Source: Clostridia bacterium (GTDB lineage: Bacteria > Bacillota > Clostridia > Christensenellales > Pumilibacteraceae). Taken from it: a stretch of 64,000 nt of DNA. The stretch lies in NCBI GenBank assembly GCA_022791915.1, contig JAAWAB010000002.1, positions 1 through 64,000 of the forward strand, read 5' to 3'. Position numbers and translations under genes: made by a program. The notes under the pieces were generated by a model. That model saw only the letters and a list, made by a program, of their open reading frames with translations. It did not search any database and had not been told where the DNA came from. How positions within the stretch are numbered: position 1 is the first letter of the stretch; the number at the start of each line of letters is the position of its first letter. Below are positions 25,467 to 34,223 of this stretch, one piece after another.

Positions 25467-28343
25467 TCAGTCGTTCTCCCCGTGCGGCACAATAGAAAAA
25501 TCCAGTTCAACCGCAGATTCCGTTACCCGATATATGTCTTGGAGCGGTGCGCCGCATGCCGCAGAACCGACGCCCGTCACTTTACGGTCTATGTGCAAGA
25601 CCGTTTTACCCGTATTTGTATCCATTTCAAACGGATGCGTTTTGTAATCGCACACGTCGAACGGACTTGCCGTAAAGCAAAAATCGCGTGCGCTTTCCGC
25701 CGTAAACGTATTACCGCCGCCCGAGAGCGAAACGTTGCGACACCCACACCGACTGCCGCTGTCTTGCGCCTTTATATAAGCAAAGTTCATATCTTTCACC
25801 GTGTTTCGGTATAACCCCACGGGGCAATCGGACAAGCGGTCGATATACGCTTCCCCTTCTCCGCGCCCGAAATATTCCACGTTTGTCAAACCGCCGTCTA
25901 AAACAAATTTCATGCCGAAACGGGCAACGCTACGCACCCATTCCCGCCGCGTCGCTTTACAACAAACGTCTATCTTTTGCGCATGCACGGTGTAGTCGAT
26001 TGTATAATCGTACAGCGGTTCCACTATGTCGGCAACAATCTTGCCCGTTACGAAAATCTTGTTTCCCGCAACCGAAATCTCCGTGGCATATGGTCGTACA
26101 AATTCCAATCGTTCGCTCTTCCATTCTTCGAGTAGCGGCAAATCGTTGTCTATGGGCGCACGATACAGCGAGAACACGGCAGGCGCTTTCATCCATTCCT
26201 TTCCCGCCCGTTTCAACGAAGAAAGCATTCCCGTCCTGTCTATCAAACCCGAAAACCGCGGCGTTTCTATTTGCACGTTCTCGCCCGCCTTTTCAACAAA
26301 AACTTTGCCTTTGCCTTGCGCGCAGAGCGGATATCTGTCGGAAAGCACAATCTGCCGCCGCGCAACGCTTTCTCCCTTTGCGTTCACGAAATCGAAATCG
26401 AGCGTTTCGTATTCTTTGCGTTCCGACGCGGGCATGGGAAACGTTTTTTGTCCGCGCGCGCCGATTCCCGAAAGGTCGAGCGGAAATTCTTTGATACGCT
26501 TACCGTTGCAACATAAACAAACCGTGCACCGTAATCCGTCAAGCGGCAGAAAATCGTAACGATTCACCAACGTAAAGCCGTTCTCTTCTTCCCACACGTC
26601 TACGGGAGCATATACCTGTTTAAGTTCCTGTGCCGAAGGGTGCAATCGCCGATCGGTATCCACAAGTCCGTCCACACAGAAATTGCCGTCGTAGCGACTG
26701 CAAGGCTCCGCTTCGTTAAAATCGCCGCCGAACAGAATTTTACCGTCCGGCATGCGCACGGTGTGATTGCACCATTCCCATACAAAACCGCCGCAAAATC
26801 GTTCTTCGGCGTAAATATATTCCCAATATTCTTTCAGGTCGCCGCACGAGTTCCCCATTGCGTGCGCGTATTCGCAAAGTATGAGCGGACGCCCGATACC
26901 CTTGCCGATATGCTGTTTGCATTGCGCGACAGACGCATACATAAACGACGCAACGTCTAAATATTCGGGGTCGCGCCACTGCGTTTCGGGCAACGTTCGG
27001 GTGGTGTTGCCCTCGTAATGCACGGGACGGGAATCTATTGCGTGCAACCAATCGCTGCACGCCTTGAAATTCTCTCCCCACCCCGCTTCGTTCCCGAGCG
27101 ACCACATCACTATGCACTGGCGGTTTTTGTCCCGTTCGTACATTCTTTCCTGCCGATGCAGATACATGTGCCGCCAATCGGGATTGTTTGCCAAATCGTC
27201 GAAATGCGTGGGGTCGCCGTTGTAGTGCATGGTTTCCAAACCGTGCGTTTCTATGTCCGCTTCTTCGAGCACATAGATTCCGTACAGGTCGCAAAGGCGG
27301 GTAAACACGGGGTGCGGCGGATAGTGCGCGGTGCGCACGGCATTGATATTCAGCTTGTGAAACAGGTCTATGTCTTGCAACATAAGTTCCATGGATTCCA
27401 CATAGCCGTCCACCGTCATCGAATGTCGGTTTACTCCCTTGAACTTTATCGGCTTGCCGTTAAGAAAAAAGACCGAATTTTTGATTTCCACCTTTCGGAT
27501 TCCGACGTGTTCTTCAAAATATTCTCCGTTGCAACGAATCACAAGACGATACGTGTGGGGCGTTTCCGCCGTCCATAGTTTTGCATGCGGAACCGAAAAT
27601 GCGACTTCTTTCCCCGTTTGTTCGCATATCGGCGTATCTCCGTCATAGAGGCGCACCAACGATTCCCGATCGCTTGAAAATACAATGCTGCCGTCCGTTA
27701 AATCGGTATCGGTTGTGATTGTATAATCGGTTAAATGTTCTTGCGGACGGCGCAGAATATAGACGTCGCGGAAAATGCCGCTGAAACGGATTTTGTCCTG
27801 ATCTTCCATATACGTGCCCGAACACCACTTAAACACGAGAACGGTCAATTCGTTTTTACCCGCACGCAGCATGTCGGTGATGTCGAATTCGGCAGAACAG
27901 TGCGATACGGTGGAATACCCCGCAAATTCGTCGTTTACAAACAAATACAGGCAACTGTCAACGCCGTCGAACACAATATATTCGCGCTCGCCGTTATGCG
28001 ATGAAACGTACTCGGTTTTATACACGCCGCACGGATTGTCTTTGCGTACAAAGGGCGGGTCGAACGGAATGGGATAGAAAAAGTTGGTGTATTGATTGTA
28101 GTCGAATCCCTTTAACTGCCAAACGAAGGGAACGTCATATTCTTCGGCAGGCATTTTTTCCAATACGTCTTGCGTATAGCGGGGATAATAGGCAAACTTC
28201 CAACGGTCGAGCACCGTCACCCTGTCCGATTTCCGCTTATCCAAACCGAACTTTTCATCGGGAAACGGTATGTAATAGCTTCTTGTTTTCAACGCGTTCA
28301 CCTGCGGCGTCAGCGTTTCATGATAAAATGCAAACGGTTTCAC
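25467..28343 (-). CDS. lacZ: Beta-galactosidase, GH2 (LacZ type)
   Basis: GH2 enzymes cleave terminal beta-galactosides with retention. The sugar-binding jelly roll, Ig-like domain, TIM barrel, second Ig-like domain and C-terminal Bgal_small_N-type domain are all present over 958 residues. The acid/base Glu is E419 in WSLGNEAGWG and the nucleophile is E491 in ILCEYAHAMGNS. The GTG at 28343 has AAAGGAG 6 bases upstream; the upstream in-frame extension overlaps the preceding gene and is not conserved in the family. There is no signal peptide, so galactosides are cleaved after import. It is 11 bases after the cytoplasmic beta-helix gene and one base before the GH78-like gene. Confidence 0.95.
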   Translation of the reverse strand: MKPFAFYHETLTPQVNALKTRSYYIPFPDEKFGLDKRKSDRVTVLDRWKFAYYPRYTQDVLEKMPAEEYDVPFVWQLKGFDYNQYTNFFYPIPFDPPFVRKDNPCGVYKTEYVSSHNGEREYIVFDGVDSCLYLFVNDEFAGYSTVSHCSAEFDITDMLRAGKNELTVLVFKWCSGTYMEDQDKIRFSGIFRDVYILRRPQEHLTDYTITTDTDLTDGSIVFSSDRESLVRLYDGDTPICEQTGKEVAFSVPHAKLWTAETPHTYRLVIRCNGEYFEEHVGIRKVEIKNSVFFLNGKPIKFKGVNRHSMTVDGYVESMELMLQDIDLFHKLNINAVRTAHYPPHPVFTRLCDLYGIYVLEEADIETHGLETMHYNGDPTHFDDLANNPDWRHMYLHRQERMYERDKNRQCIVMWSLGNEAGWGENFKACSDWLHAIDSRPVHYEGNTTRTLPETQWRDPEYLDVASFMYASVAQCKQHIGKGIGRPLILCEYAHAMGNSCGDLKEYWEYIYAEERFCGGFVWEWCNHTVRMPDGKILFGGDFNEAEPCSRYDGNFCVDGLVDTDRRLHPSAQELKQVYAPVDVWEEENGFTLVNRYDFLPLDGLRCTVCLCCNGKRIKEFPLDLSGIGARGQKTFPMPASERKEYETLDFDFVNAKGESVARRQIVLSDRYPLCAQGKGKVFVEKAGENVQIETPRFSGLIDRTGMLSSLKRAGKEWMKAPAVFSLYRAPIDNDLPLLEEWKSERLEFVRPYATEISVAGNKIFVTGKIVADIVEPLYDYTIDYTVHAQKIDVCCKATRREWVRSVARFGMKFVLDGGLTNVEYFGRGEGEAYIDRLSDCPVGLYRNTVKDMNFAYIKAQDSGSRCGCRNVSLSGGGNTFTAESARDFCFTASPFDVCDYKTHPFEMDTNTGKTVLHIDRKVTGVGSAACGAPLQDIYRVTESAVELDFSIVPHGEND

Positions 28344-28354
28344 GGCGTTCTCCT

Positions 28355-29980
28355 TTACGACTCTATTTTTGCCCCGTATGTTCCCTTTATCCGCTCTTGC
28401 GTATTCCGAACGATTTTTCGGGCAACCGCAAAACCGTCCTTTTCTTCCGCAGGGAACCAAAGCGGCGAACTTTGCGTGCTTTGCGGCGAACGGTCGCCCG
28501 CCGTCGCGGCACACGTTTTGCCCACGTTATAATATAAGTTGTTTTCAAAAATACAATCGTCGGCATATTCGAGCGCAAATCCGCACTCGGTCGGCTTTTG
28601 CGCACAGAAAAGATTATCGCCGAAATACAGGTATTTCTGTCTGCCGCAATTCGCATAGTCGCCCGTGCGAACAATCGGCTGCCCCGCAAGGTCGGTGCGC
28701 ATAATTACCGTATTGTTAAATACATTAAGGTGTTTGCACGTGCTCGAAAGATGAATAAAATTGGGGTTCTCGGTCGTTTTTCCGTTATGAACGCAAACGC
28801 AGTCCCGAATGGTAACGTTACGCCACAATCCGTGTGCGGTAAATTCCTTTTGTTTGCCATATTCGTCCAAAACGGGATTTCCCGATTCGTCGAAGAGCGG
28901 TTGCGTCGTTTGGGCATTACACAACAAAATCGCACCGCCGTCGTTATCGTGGGCATAGTTGTACCGAAAGAGTACGTCTTCGTTTCCGATGTCTATATCG
29001 AACCCTTCGCCGTCCGCACTGCCGTGTTCTAAATGCGAATATGCCGCCTCGTTGTACTGAATGAGCACGCGCTTGCAACCTATCGGCCATATGCCCGCAT
29101 TGGCGTGTCCTTCCCGTCCCAAATAGTTGGAATGGTACGAAACGTTTCCTTCGATACACGAATCCACCGAACCAATCAGCACGATACCGTCGCCGCCGCT
29201 GTAACAAACCGTATTATCCGATATTTCGATTCGCTCCGAAGGATACCACCCGTTACAATCGCTGTAATACGGATTGACGCCCCACGGCGTTCCGGGGCGA
29301 CGGTTCCACAGCCCCGTAAGAAATATGCCGCTGCGCGATACCCGCTCTATACGGTTGTGCGCAATCCACACGTCCGTATAGCGGCAAGACCCGCTTTCTA
29401 CGGGCGAATTTGCCAAAAAGACAATGCCTCCCGTTTCGTAGTAGTATCTCTCTTTTGGGCATACTTTTTCCACGTCGAGTTCGGCAAGGTCGGTCTGTTC
29501 GGGAGAACGTGTTTCCGTCCAGTTCCAATTCACGTCGTGCACGTAACAGTTTTCTATTATCAGTCGGGAAAGCGTTCCCGCTTCGGTCACGTTGACGAAA
29601 ATCCCTACGTGCCCGCGTGCGTTGGTTACTTCCCATCCGTCCAACACAAGATAACCCCGTTTGATTTCCACGGCGCAGTCCGCGCCGTTTCCGTCCAGTA
29701 CGGGCGCGGCGCCGCTGCCGTATGTGCCCAAATACAAAGGACATTCCGTTTTTGCGCCCAAACCGATAAGCAGTTTTCCGCAATACGCGCTGCCGCGCGC
29801 CACAAGAATTTTTGCCCCCGTTTTTACCGAAACGATACATTCGTTCAAACTTTGCAACGATTGTTTTGCCGTTGCAGGCGATAATCCGTCGTTTTCGTCC
29901 GAACCGTTTTGCGCATCGAAATAGTAAACGGGGCAACCGTCAAACAAAACCGCGGGGCGTTTCAGAGTTTGTATATCCAT
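28355..29980 (-). CDS. Cytoplasmic right-handed beta-helix protein (paralog 3, no signal peptide)
   Basis: This 541-residue protein matches the three surface paralogs throughout (YYFDAQNGSDENDG entry, NWNWTETRSPEQ, DGEGFDIDIGNED, NYAHDNDGGAILL) but begins MDIQTLKRPAVLFDG with neither hydrophobic segment nor lipobox. The C-terminus is also shorter and lacks the shared LGAxC ending. It starts directly after the stop of the upstream paralog (TAAATG), so translation is probably coupled. The likely role is to process, inside the cell, the same linkage that the lipoproteins recognise or cut outside. Exact chemistry is unknown. Confidence 0.82.
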   Translation of the reverse strand: MDIQTLKRPAVLFDGCPVYYFDAQNGSDENDGLSPATAKQSLQSLNECIVSVKTGAKILVARGSAYCGKLLIGLGAKTECPLYLGTYGSGAAPVLDGNGADCAVEIKRGYLVLDGWEVTNARGHVGIFVNVTEAGTLSRLIIENCYVHDVNWNWTETRSPEQTDLAELDVEKVCPKERYYYETGGIVFLANSPVESGSCRYTDVWIAHNRIERVSRSGIFLTGLWNRRPGTPWGVNPYYSDCNGWYPSERIEISDNTVCYSGGDGIVLIGSVDSCIEGNVSYHSNYLGREGHANAGIWPIGCKRVLIQYNEAAYSHLEHGSADGEGFDIDIGNEDVLFRYNYAHDNDGGAILLCNAQTTQPLFDESGNPVLDEYGKQKEFTAHGLWRNVTIRDCVCVHNGKTTENPNFIHLSSTCKHLNVFNNTVIMRTDLAGQPIVRTGDYANCGRQKYLYFGDNLFCAQKPTECGFALEYADDCIFENNLYYNVGKTCAATAGDRSPQSTQSSPLWFPAEEKDGFAVARKIVRNTQERIKGTYGAKIES

Positions 29981-31822
29981 TTATGCGCAGTACGCTCCGA
30001 GATATTTTTTTCCTTTGGTGTCGGCACCGAGAACGTCTTGCACGCTCAAATTTTTCAGATTCATTCCCAACGAGAAAATCTTGTTGTTTTCGGGACGATA
30101 TGCACGTAACTTGTCGTAACCGTTTCTGTCGTCGGGTATGGTAATGGCAGGATTTACGTCGCGGATTGCCTTGGAATCCTCGATTCCCGTCCATTTGTCA
30201 AAGAAACTTTCGGGGAAATTACAGTACAGATTGTTTTCGAAAATATACGAATCACAGAACGTAAGGTCGATACTCGTGTACTGGTTGGATTCGGCATAAA
30301 ATACGTTGTTGCGGCACACAAGGTTTTCCTGACGTCCGCATTGTCCGAAATCGGCAGAAGTAATCACGTGCTGGCTGTATAATTCGGGCGTTAAAATTAC
30401 GGTATTGTTTTCACAGATAATGTTTTTGCAATCGCTCGACATAACCAAAAACGCCCCTTTCGTGCCGTCGCGCCCGTTGCACGCAAACACGTTGTTGCGA
30501 ATCAGGTTGTTATTCCAATAACCCGCACTGATAAACTTTTTCTGTTTACCCGTTTCGGGGTCGATTACGGGATTTCCCATTTCGTCCCACTCGGGCATTT
30601 CGGCATGCACGTTACACATCAGCAGCCCGCCGCCGTCGTTATCGTGCGAATAGTTGTACTGAAACACAACATCCGAACAACCGATGTCGATATCGAATCC
30701 CTCGCCGTCGGTGCAACCGTTTACCAAACGGGTGTATCCCGCTTCGTTAAACTGGCAGTACACTCTCCGTGCGTTTACGAACCAAATTCCGGCAATCGCC
30801 TGTCCCGCGCGCCCCAGCAACCCGGTATGCAAACTGGTATTGTATTCTATATAACAATCTTCCACACCGATGGTAAGAATTCCGTCGCCGCCTAAATACG
30901 CCACTTCGTTTCCCGCCACAACAAGATTTTTGGTGGGAAACCACCCGTCGTCCAAACTGCGGAATTTGTTCTTTCCGCCCCAGTTGCAACCGTTGCCCGA
31001 AACCCACGCGCTATCCGCAAAAATACCGCAACGACCCGTTTCCGTTATCTTGTTGTTCAAAATCCAACAATGATTGAACCAACGCGGCGTGGTAGAATTT
31101 TCGGGATTGGGCGCATCTAAATAAATACCACACGTAGAATAATGGTATGCGGAATCGGGGCAGATTTCTCTCGGGTTATAGTTGCCCATATTGTCGGCTT
31201 CTTCTTCCACCGTTTTATCCGAAGTCCAGTTCCAGCCGATTTCGTGTACATAGCAACCTTTAATTACCACACCCGTGTTTTCTCCGTTTTTGCCCGCATA
31301 TACGGCAATGCCTTGCGACGCAGTCGGTCCCGTAACTTCGAGATTGTATATGCGCACGTTATCGCCCGTAACCGAAAACACCGCTCCGTTTCCGCCGCGA
31401 ATGAGCGGATACTCGGTTTCCGACCCGTAGCGGTCGAAAATCAACGGCTTTTCGGCAGTGGACGTATAGCCCGTCACCGAAACTCTGCCTTCAAATACGG
31501 TGCCCGCTTTCAACAGGATTTTGGTGGGCGTTCTCGACGCCGACGCGATTTGCGAAAGCGCGGATAACGACTGCTTGGCTTTGGCGGAGCTTAACCCGTC
31601 GTTTGCGTCATTTCCGTTCTCGCCGTCGAAATAGTATACGGTATATCCCGTTTCGTCAATTTCGGGGCACTCGGGCGCAGAAATTACGTTCTGATACTCG
31701 GTGTTGTCCACAGGCGGAGTCGGGGGCGGAGTAGGCGTAGGATTGTTATCTTCCGTTTTACCGCATGCCGTAACCCCAAACAACAAAAGCATACTCAAAC
31801 CGATTGTCAAAAGTTTTTTCAC
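29981..31822 (-). CDS. Right-handed beta-helix surface lipoprotein (paralog 2)
   Basis: The 613-residue lipoprotein has lipobox FGVTAC, then a Pro/Thr linker, then the paralog core (YYFDGENGNDANDG, GWNWTSDKTVEE, DGEGFDIDIGCSD, NYSHDNDGGGLLMCN) ending in KYLGAYCA. I use the GTG at 31822 with AAGGAG 7 bases upstream; the in-frame TTG eight codons earlier has no ribosome site and would add a charged stretch. It is most similar by eye to paralog 1 immediately upstream, implying a local duplication. Expected to act on a polysaccharide at the cell surface. Confidence 0.84.
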   Translation of the reverse strand: MKKLLTIGLSMLLLFGVTACGKTEDNNPTPTPPPTPPVDNTEYQNVISAPECPEIDETGYTVYYFDGENGNDANDGLSSAKAKQSLSALSQIASASRTPTKILLKAGTVFEGRVSVTGYTSTAEKPLIFDRYGSETEYPLIRGGNGAVFSVTGDNVRIYNLEVTGPTASQGIAVYAGKNGENTGVVIKGCYVHEIGWNWTSDKTVEEEADNMGNYNPREICPDSAYHYSTCGIYLDAPNPENSTTPRWFNHCWILNNKITETGRCGIFADSAWVSGNGCNWGGKNKFRSLDDGWFPTKNLVVAGNEVAYLGGDGILTIGVEDCYIEYNTSLHTGLLGRAGQAIAGIWFVNARRVYCQFNEAGYTRLVNGCTDGEGFDIDIGCSDVVFQYNYSHDNDGGGLLMCNVHAEMPEWDEMGNPVIDPETGKQKKFISAGYWNNNLIRNNVFACNGRDGTKGAFLVMSSDCKNIICENNTVILTPELYSQHVITSADFGQCGRQENLVCRNNVFYAESNQYTSIDLTFCDSYIFENNLYCNFPESFFDKWTGIEDSKAIRDVNPAITIPDDRNGYDKLRAYRPENNKIFSLGMNLKNLSVQDVLGADTKGKKYLGAYCA

Positions 31823-31865
31823 TGTCTTTCTCCTTGATTTATCCAAGCGGAAATTTTCGATTCCG

Positions 31866-33686
31866 TCAGGCGCAAAAAGCGCCTAAATAGGTTTTGTTTT
31901 TTGCGTCCTGCCCCAAAATATCTTTTGCGTTCTGTTCCGCAAGCGCCATTCCGAGCGAAAACACGCTTTGCTCGGTCGGCTTGAACAGCGCAAGTTTTTC
32001 GTAACCCGTGCGGTCTTGCGCCACGGTAATTTGCGGGTTTACGTTGCGGATTGCCTTTTCGTCGGCAATGCCCGTCCACTCCGCAAAAAAGCTATCGGGA
32101 AAGTTATAGTACAGATTGTTTTCAAACGTATACGATTTGCAACAATCGAGTTGAATGCTCGTGTATTGCTGTGCGGGCGCGTAAAAGATATTGTTCCGAC
32201 AAACAAGGTTTTCCTGCGTGCCGCATTTTCCGTAATCCGCCGAGTTAATCAGCTGTTGCCCTATCATATCGGGTGAAATTACCACAATATTGTTTTCGCA
32301 GATGATGTTTTTGCAATCGCTGGACATAACGAGCAACGCGGCATTCGTACCCGTTTTTCCGTCGCATACAAACACGTTGTTGCGTATTCGGTTGTTGTTC
32401 CAGTTGCCCGCGCTCACAAAGGTTTTCACTTCGCCCGTCTTTTCGTCGAGCACAGGGTTTCCGTTTTCGTCGTATACGGGAAGAACCGCATGCGTATTGC
32501 ATATCAACAAACCGCCGCCACCGTTATCGTGCGAATAATTATACTGAAATACAACATCCGAACAACCCACGTCGATATCGAATCCTTCGCCGTCGGTGCA
32601 ACCGTTGTCAAGGTGCGTGAAGCTTGCTTCATTAAACTGCATATACACCCGTCTTGCATTCACCGGCCAGATTCCCGCGCACGCAAACCCGTAGCGCCCG
32701 AGCATAGCCGCATGATAACTGGTGTTGTATTCCATCCAACAGTCCTGCGCGCCGATGGTAACAATGGCGTCGCCGCCCACATAAGATACGTTATTGCCCG
32801 AAATAATCACGTTTTTGGGCGGATACCACCCGTCGTCTAAACTGCGGAATTTATTCAGCCCCACCCATTGGCAACCGTTTCCCACAACCCACTCGCTGTA
32901 CGTGATGATTCCCGCACGTCCTACACGGGTTATGTCGTTTCCGAGAATCCATACGTTTTCAAACCAACGAGGTTCGTCCCCTTCTTTTGCGGGCGCCGTA
33001 AAATATATGCCGCTTGTGCTGTATTGAAATTTATCGTCGGGGCAAACTTTTTTCACGTCGTAGTTGCCTATGTCGAGCGCCGCTTGTTCTTCCGTTACGT
33101 CAAACGTCCAGTTCCATTGCACGTCGTGAATATAGCAATTCTCCACCACAAAGTTGCGGGACGCGCCGTTTTTATTCGTTTGCACGCAAATGCCGCGAAG
33201 TCCTTCTTTGTTGGAAATTTCCAAATCGGAAATTCGCACGTTTTCGCCCAGTACGTGTATTGCCTGGTCGGCGTCGGACACAATGAGCGGACGCTCCGTT
33301 TCCGACCCGTATCGACCGATTATCAACGGTTTTTCCGCCGTGGCGGAATATCCGTCCAACACGATATGCCCGTCGAACCGCACGCCCGCTTTCAACAAAA
33401 TTTTGGTAGGCGTCCGAACGGCGGATACCGCTTCGGTTAGCGCGCGCAACGATTTTTTTGCGGTTGCCTCGGTGCGCCCGTCGTTGGCGTCATTTCCGCT
33501 TTCGGCGTCAAAATACAAAACTGCGTAGCCGCTTTCGTCGATTTGCGGACAAGCGGGCGACGGAATCACATCCTTATATATTACGGACTCTCCCGAAGAA
33601 TTGCGGCTGTCGTTCGTACAACCTGCCGCACTCCCGATTCCCGCCAGCATGAGCACGCTCAATCCGAGCGCAAGAAGTTTTTTCAT
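31866..33686 (-). CDS. Right-handed beta-helix surface lipoprotein (paralog 1)
   Basis: The 606-residue lipoprotein has lipobox SAAGC after a typical signal segment, then the shared core (YFDAESGNDANDG, WNWTFDVTEEQ, DGEGFDIDVGCSD, NYSHDNGGGGLLICN) ending in TYLGAFCA. AAGGAG precedes the ATG. It and paralog 2 differ from each other mainly in the linker and a few rungs. It is separated from paralog 2 by 43 bases and follows the 162-residue membrane protein. Function as for the other surface members: pectin-type binding or cleavage, unproven. Confidence 0.84.
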   Translation of the reverse strand: MKKLLALGLSVLMLAGIGSAAGCTNDSRNSSGESVIYKDVIPSPACPQIDESGYAVLYFDAESGNDANDGRTEATAKKSLRALTEAVSAVRTPTKILLKAGVRFDGHIVLDGYSATAEKPLIIGRYGSETERPLIVSDADQAIHVLGENVRISDLEISNKEGLRGICVQTNKNGASRNFVVENCYIHDVQWNWTFDVTEEQAALDIGNYDVKKVCPDDKFQYSTSGIYFTAPAKEGDEPRWFENVWILGNDITRVGRAGIITYSEWVVGNGCQWVGLNKFRSLDDGWYPPKNVIISGNNVSYVGGDAIVTIGAQDCWMEYNTSYHAAMLGRYGFACAGIWPVNARRVYMQFNEASFTHLDNGCTDGEGFDIDVGCSDVVFQYNYSHDNGGGGLLICNTHAVLPVYDENGNPVLDEKTGEVKTFVSAGNWNNNRIRNNVFVCDGKTGTNAALLVMSSDCKNIICENNIVVISPDMIGQQLINSADYGKCGTQENLVCRNNIFYAPAQQYTSIQLDCCKSYTFENNLYYNFPDSFFAEWTGIADEKAIRNVNPQITVAQDRTGYEKLALFKPTEQSVFSLGMALAEQNAKDILGQDAKNKTYLGAFCA

Positions 33687-33725
33687 ATTCGCTTTCTCCT
33701 TTCGGTCGGTAGGAAAAATACCCGT

Positions 33726-34214
33726 TCAATCGAACAACTCGCTCAAAGGAATTGCGCGTCTGTCTTTGATTGCGTAAAAAATGAACGGAATAGGCAACAG
33801 CAACAAAGAAAGCAACACCCACAACACGTACAAGCGCACGTTAAACCGTTTATAAATGCGCGCCGACGCACTCAACACCGTTATATACATGAGCGCATAG
33901 CAAATCGTAACGGGCAAAATCATAATCTGCCCCAAATTCTTCACCCCGTCGGACACCACATTATAAATTCCCCACTGCCAATACAGGCAGCAAAGCAAAA
34001 TCACAAGCAGCAGTTCCGCCACAAACAACGCGCACTTTTTAACGGGAACAACAAGCACTTTGAACACGCCCGCCGCATTTTCCACGTAACGCAAGCCGTA
34101 AACGGGAATGAGCGCCAAATACCAGCGTCTTTCGCCCAACGACTTGTTGAGTATCGCTATTCCCACACTAAACAATTCAAGATACAGCAGAACCGCACCC
34201 AAAATCCACCACAT
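33726..34214 (-). CDS. Small membrane protein with four predicted helices
   Basis: The 162 residues hold four hydrophobic segments (about 1-22, 60-82, 95-118, 128-148) and a short acidic C-terminus. The stretch ERRWYLALIPVYGLRYV resembles the WxALIPxY segment of small DUF5684-like membrane proteins, but I cannot assign a role. GAGG lies 8 bases before the ATG. It sits 9 bases after the solute-binding protein gene in the transport operon, so an accessory role in uptake or envelope adaptation is possible. Confidence 0.72.
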   Translation of the reverse strand: MWWILGAVLLYLELFSVGIAILNKSLGERRWYLALIPVYGLRYVENAAGVFKVLVVPVKKCALFVAELLLVILLCCLYWQWGIYNVVSDGVKNLGQIMILPVTICYALMYITVLSASARIYKRFNVRLYVLWVLLSLLLLPIPFIFYAIKDRRAIPLSELFD

Positions 34215-34223
34215 AGTTTTTCC

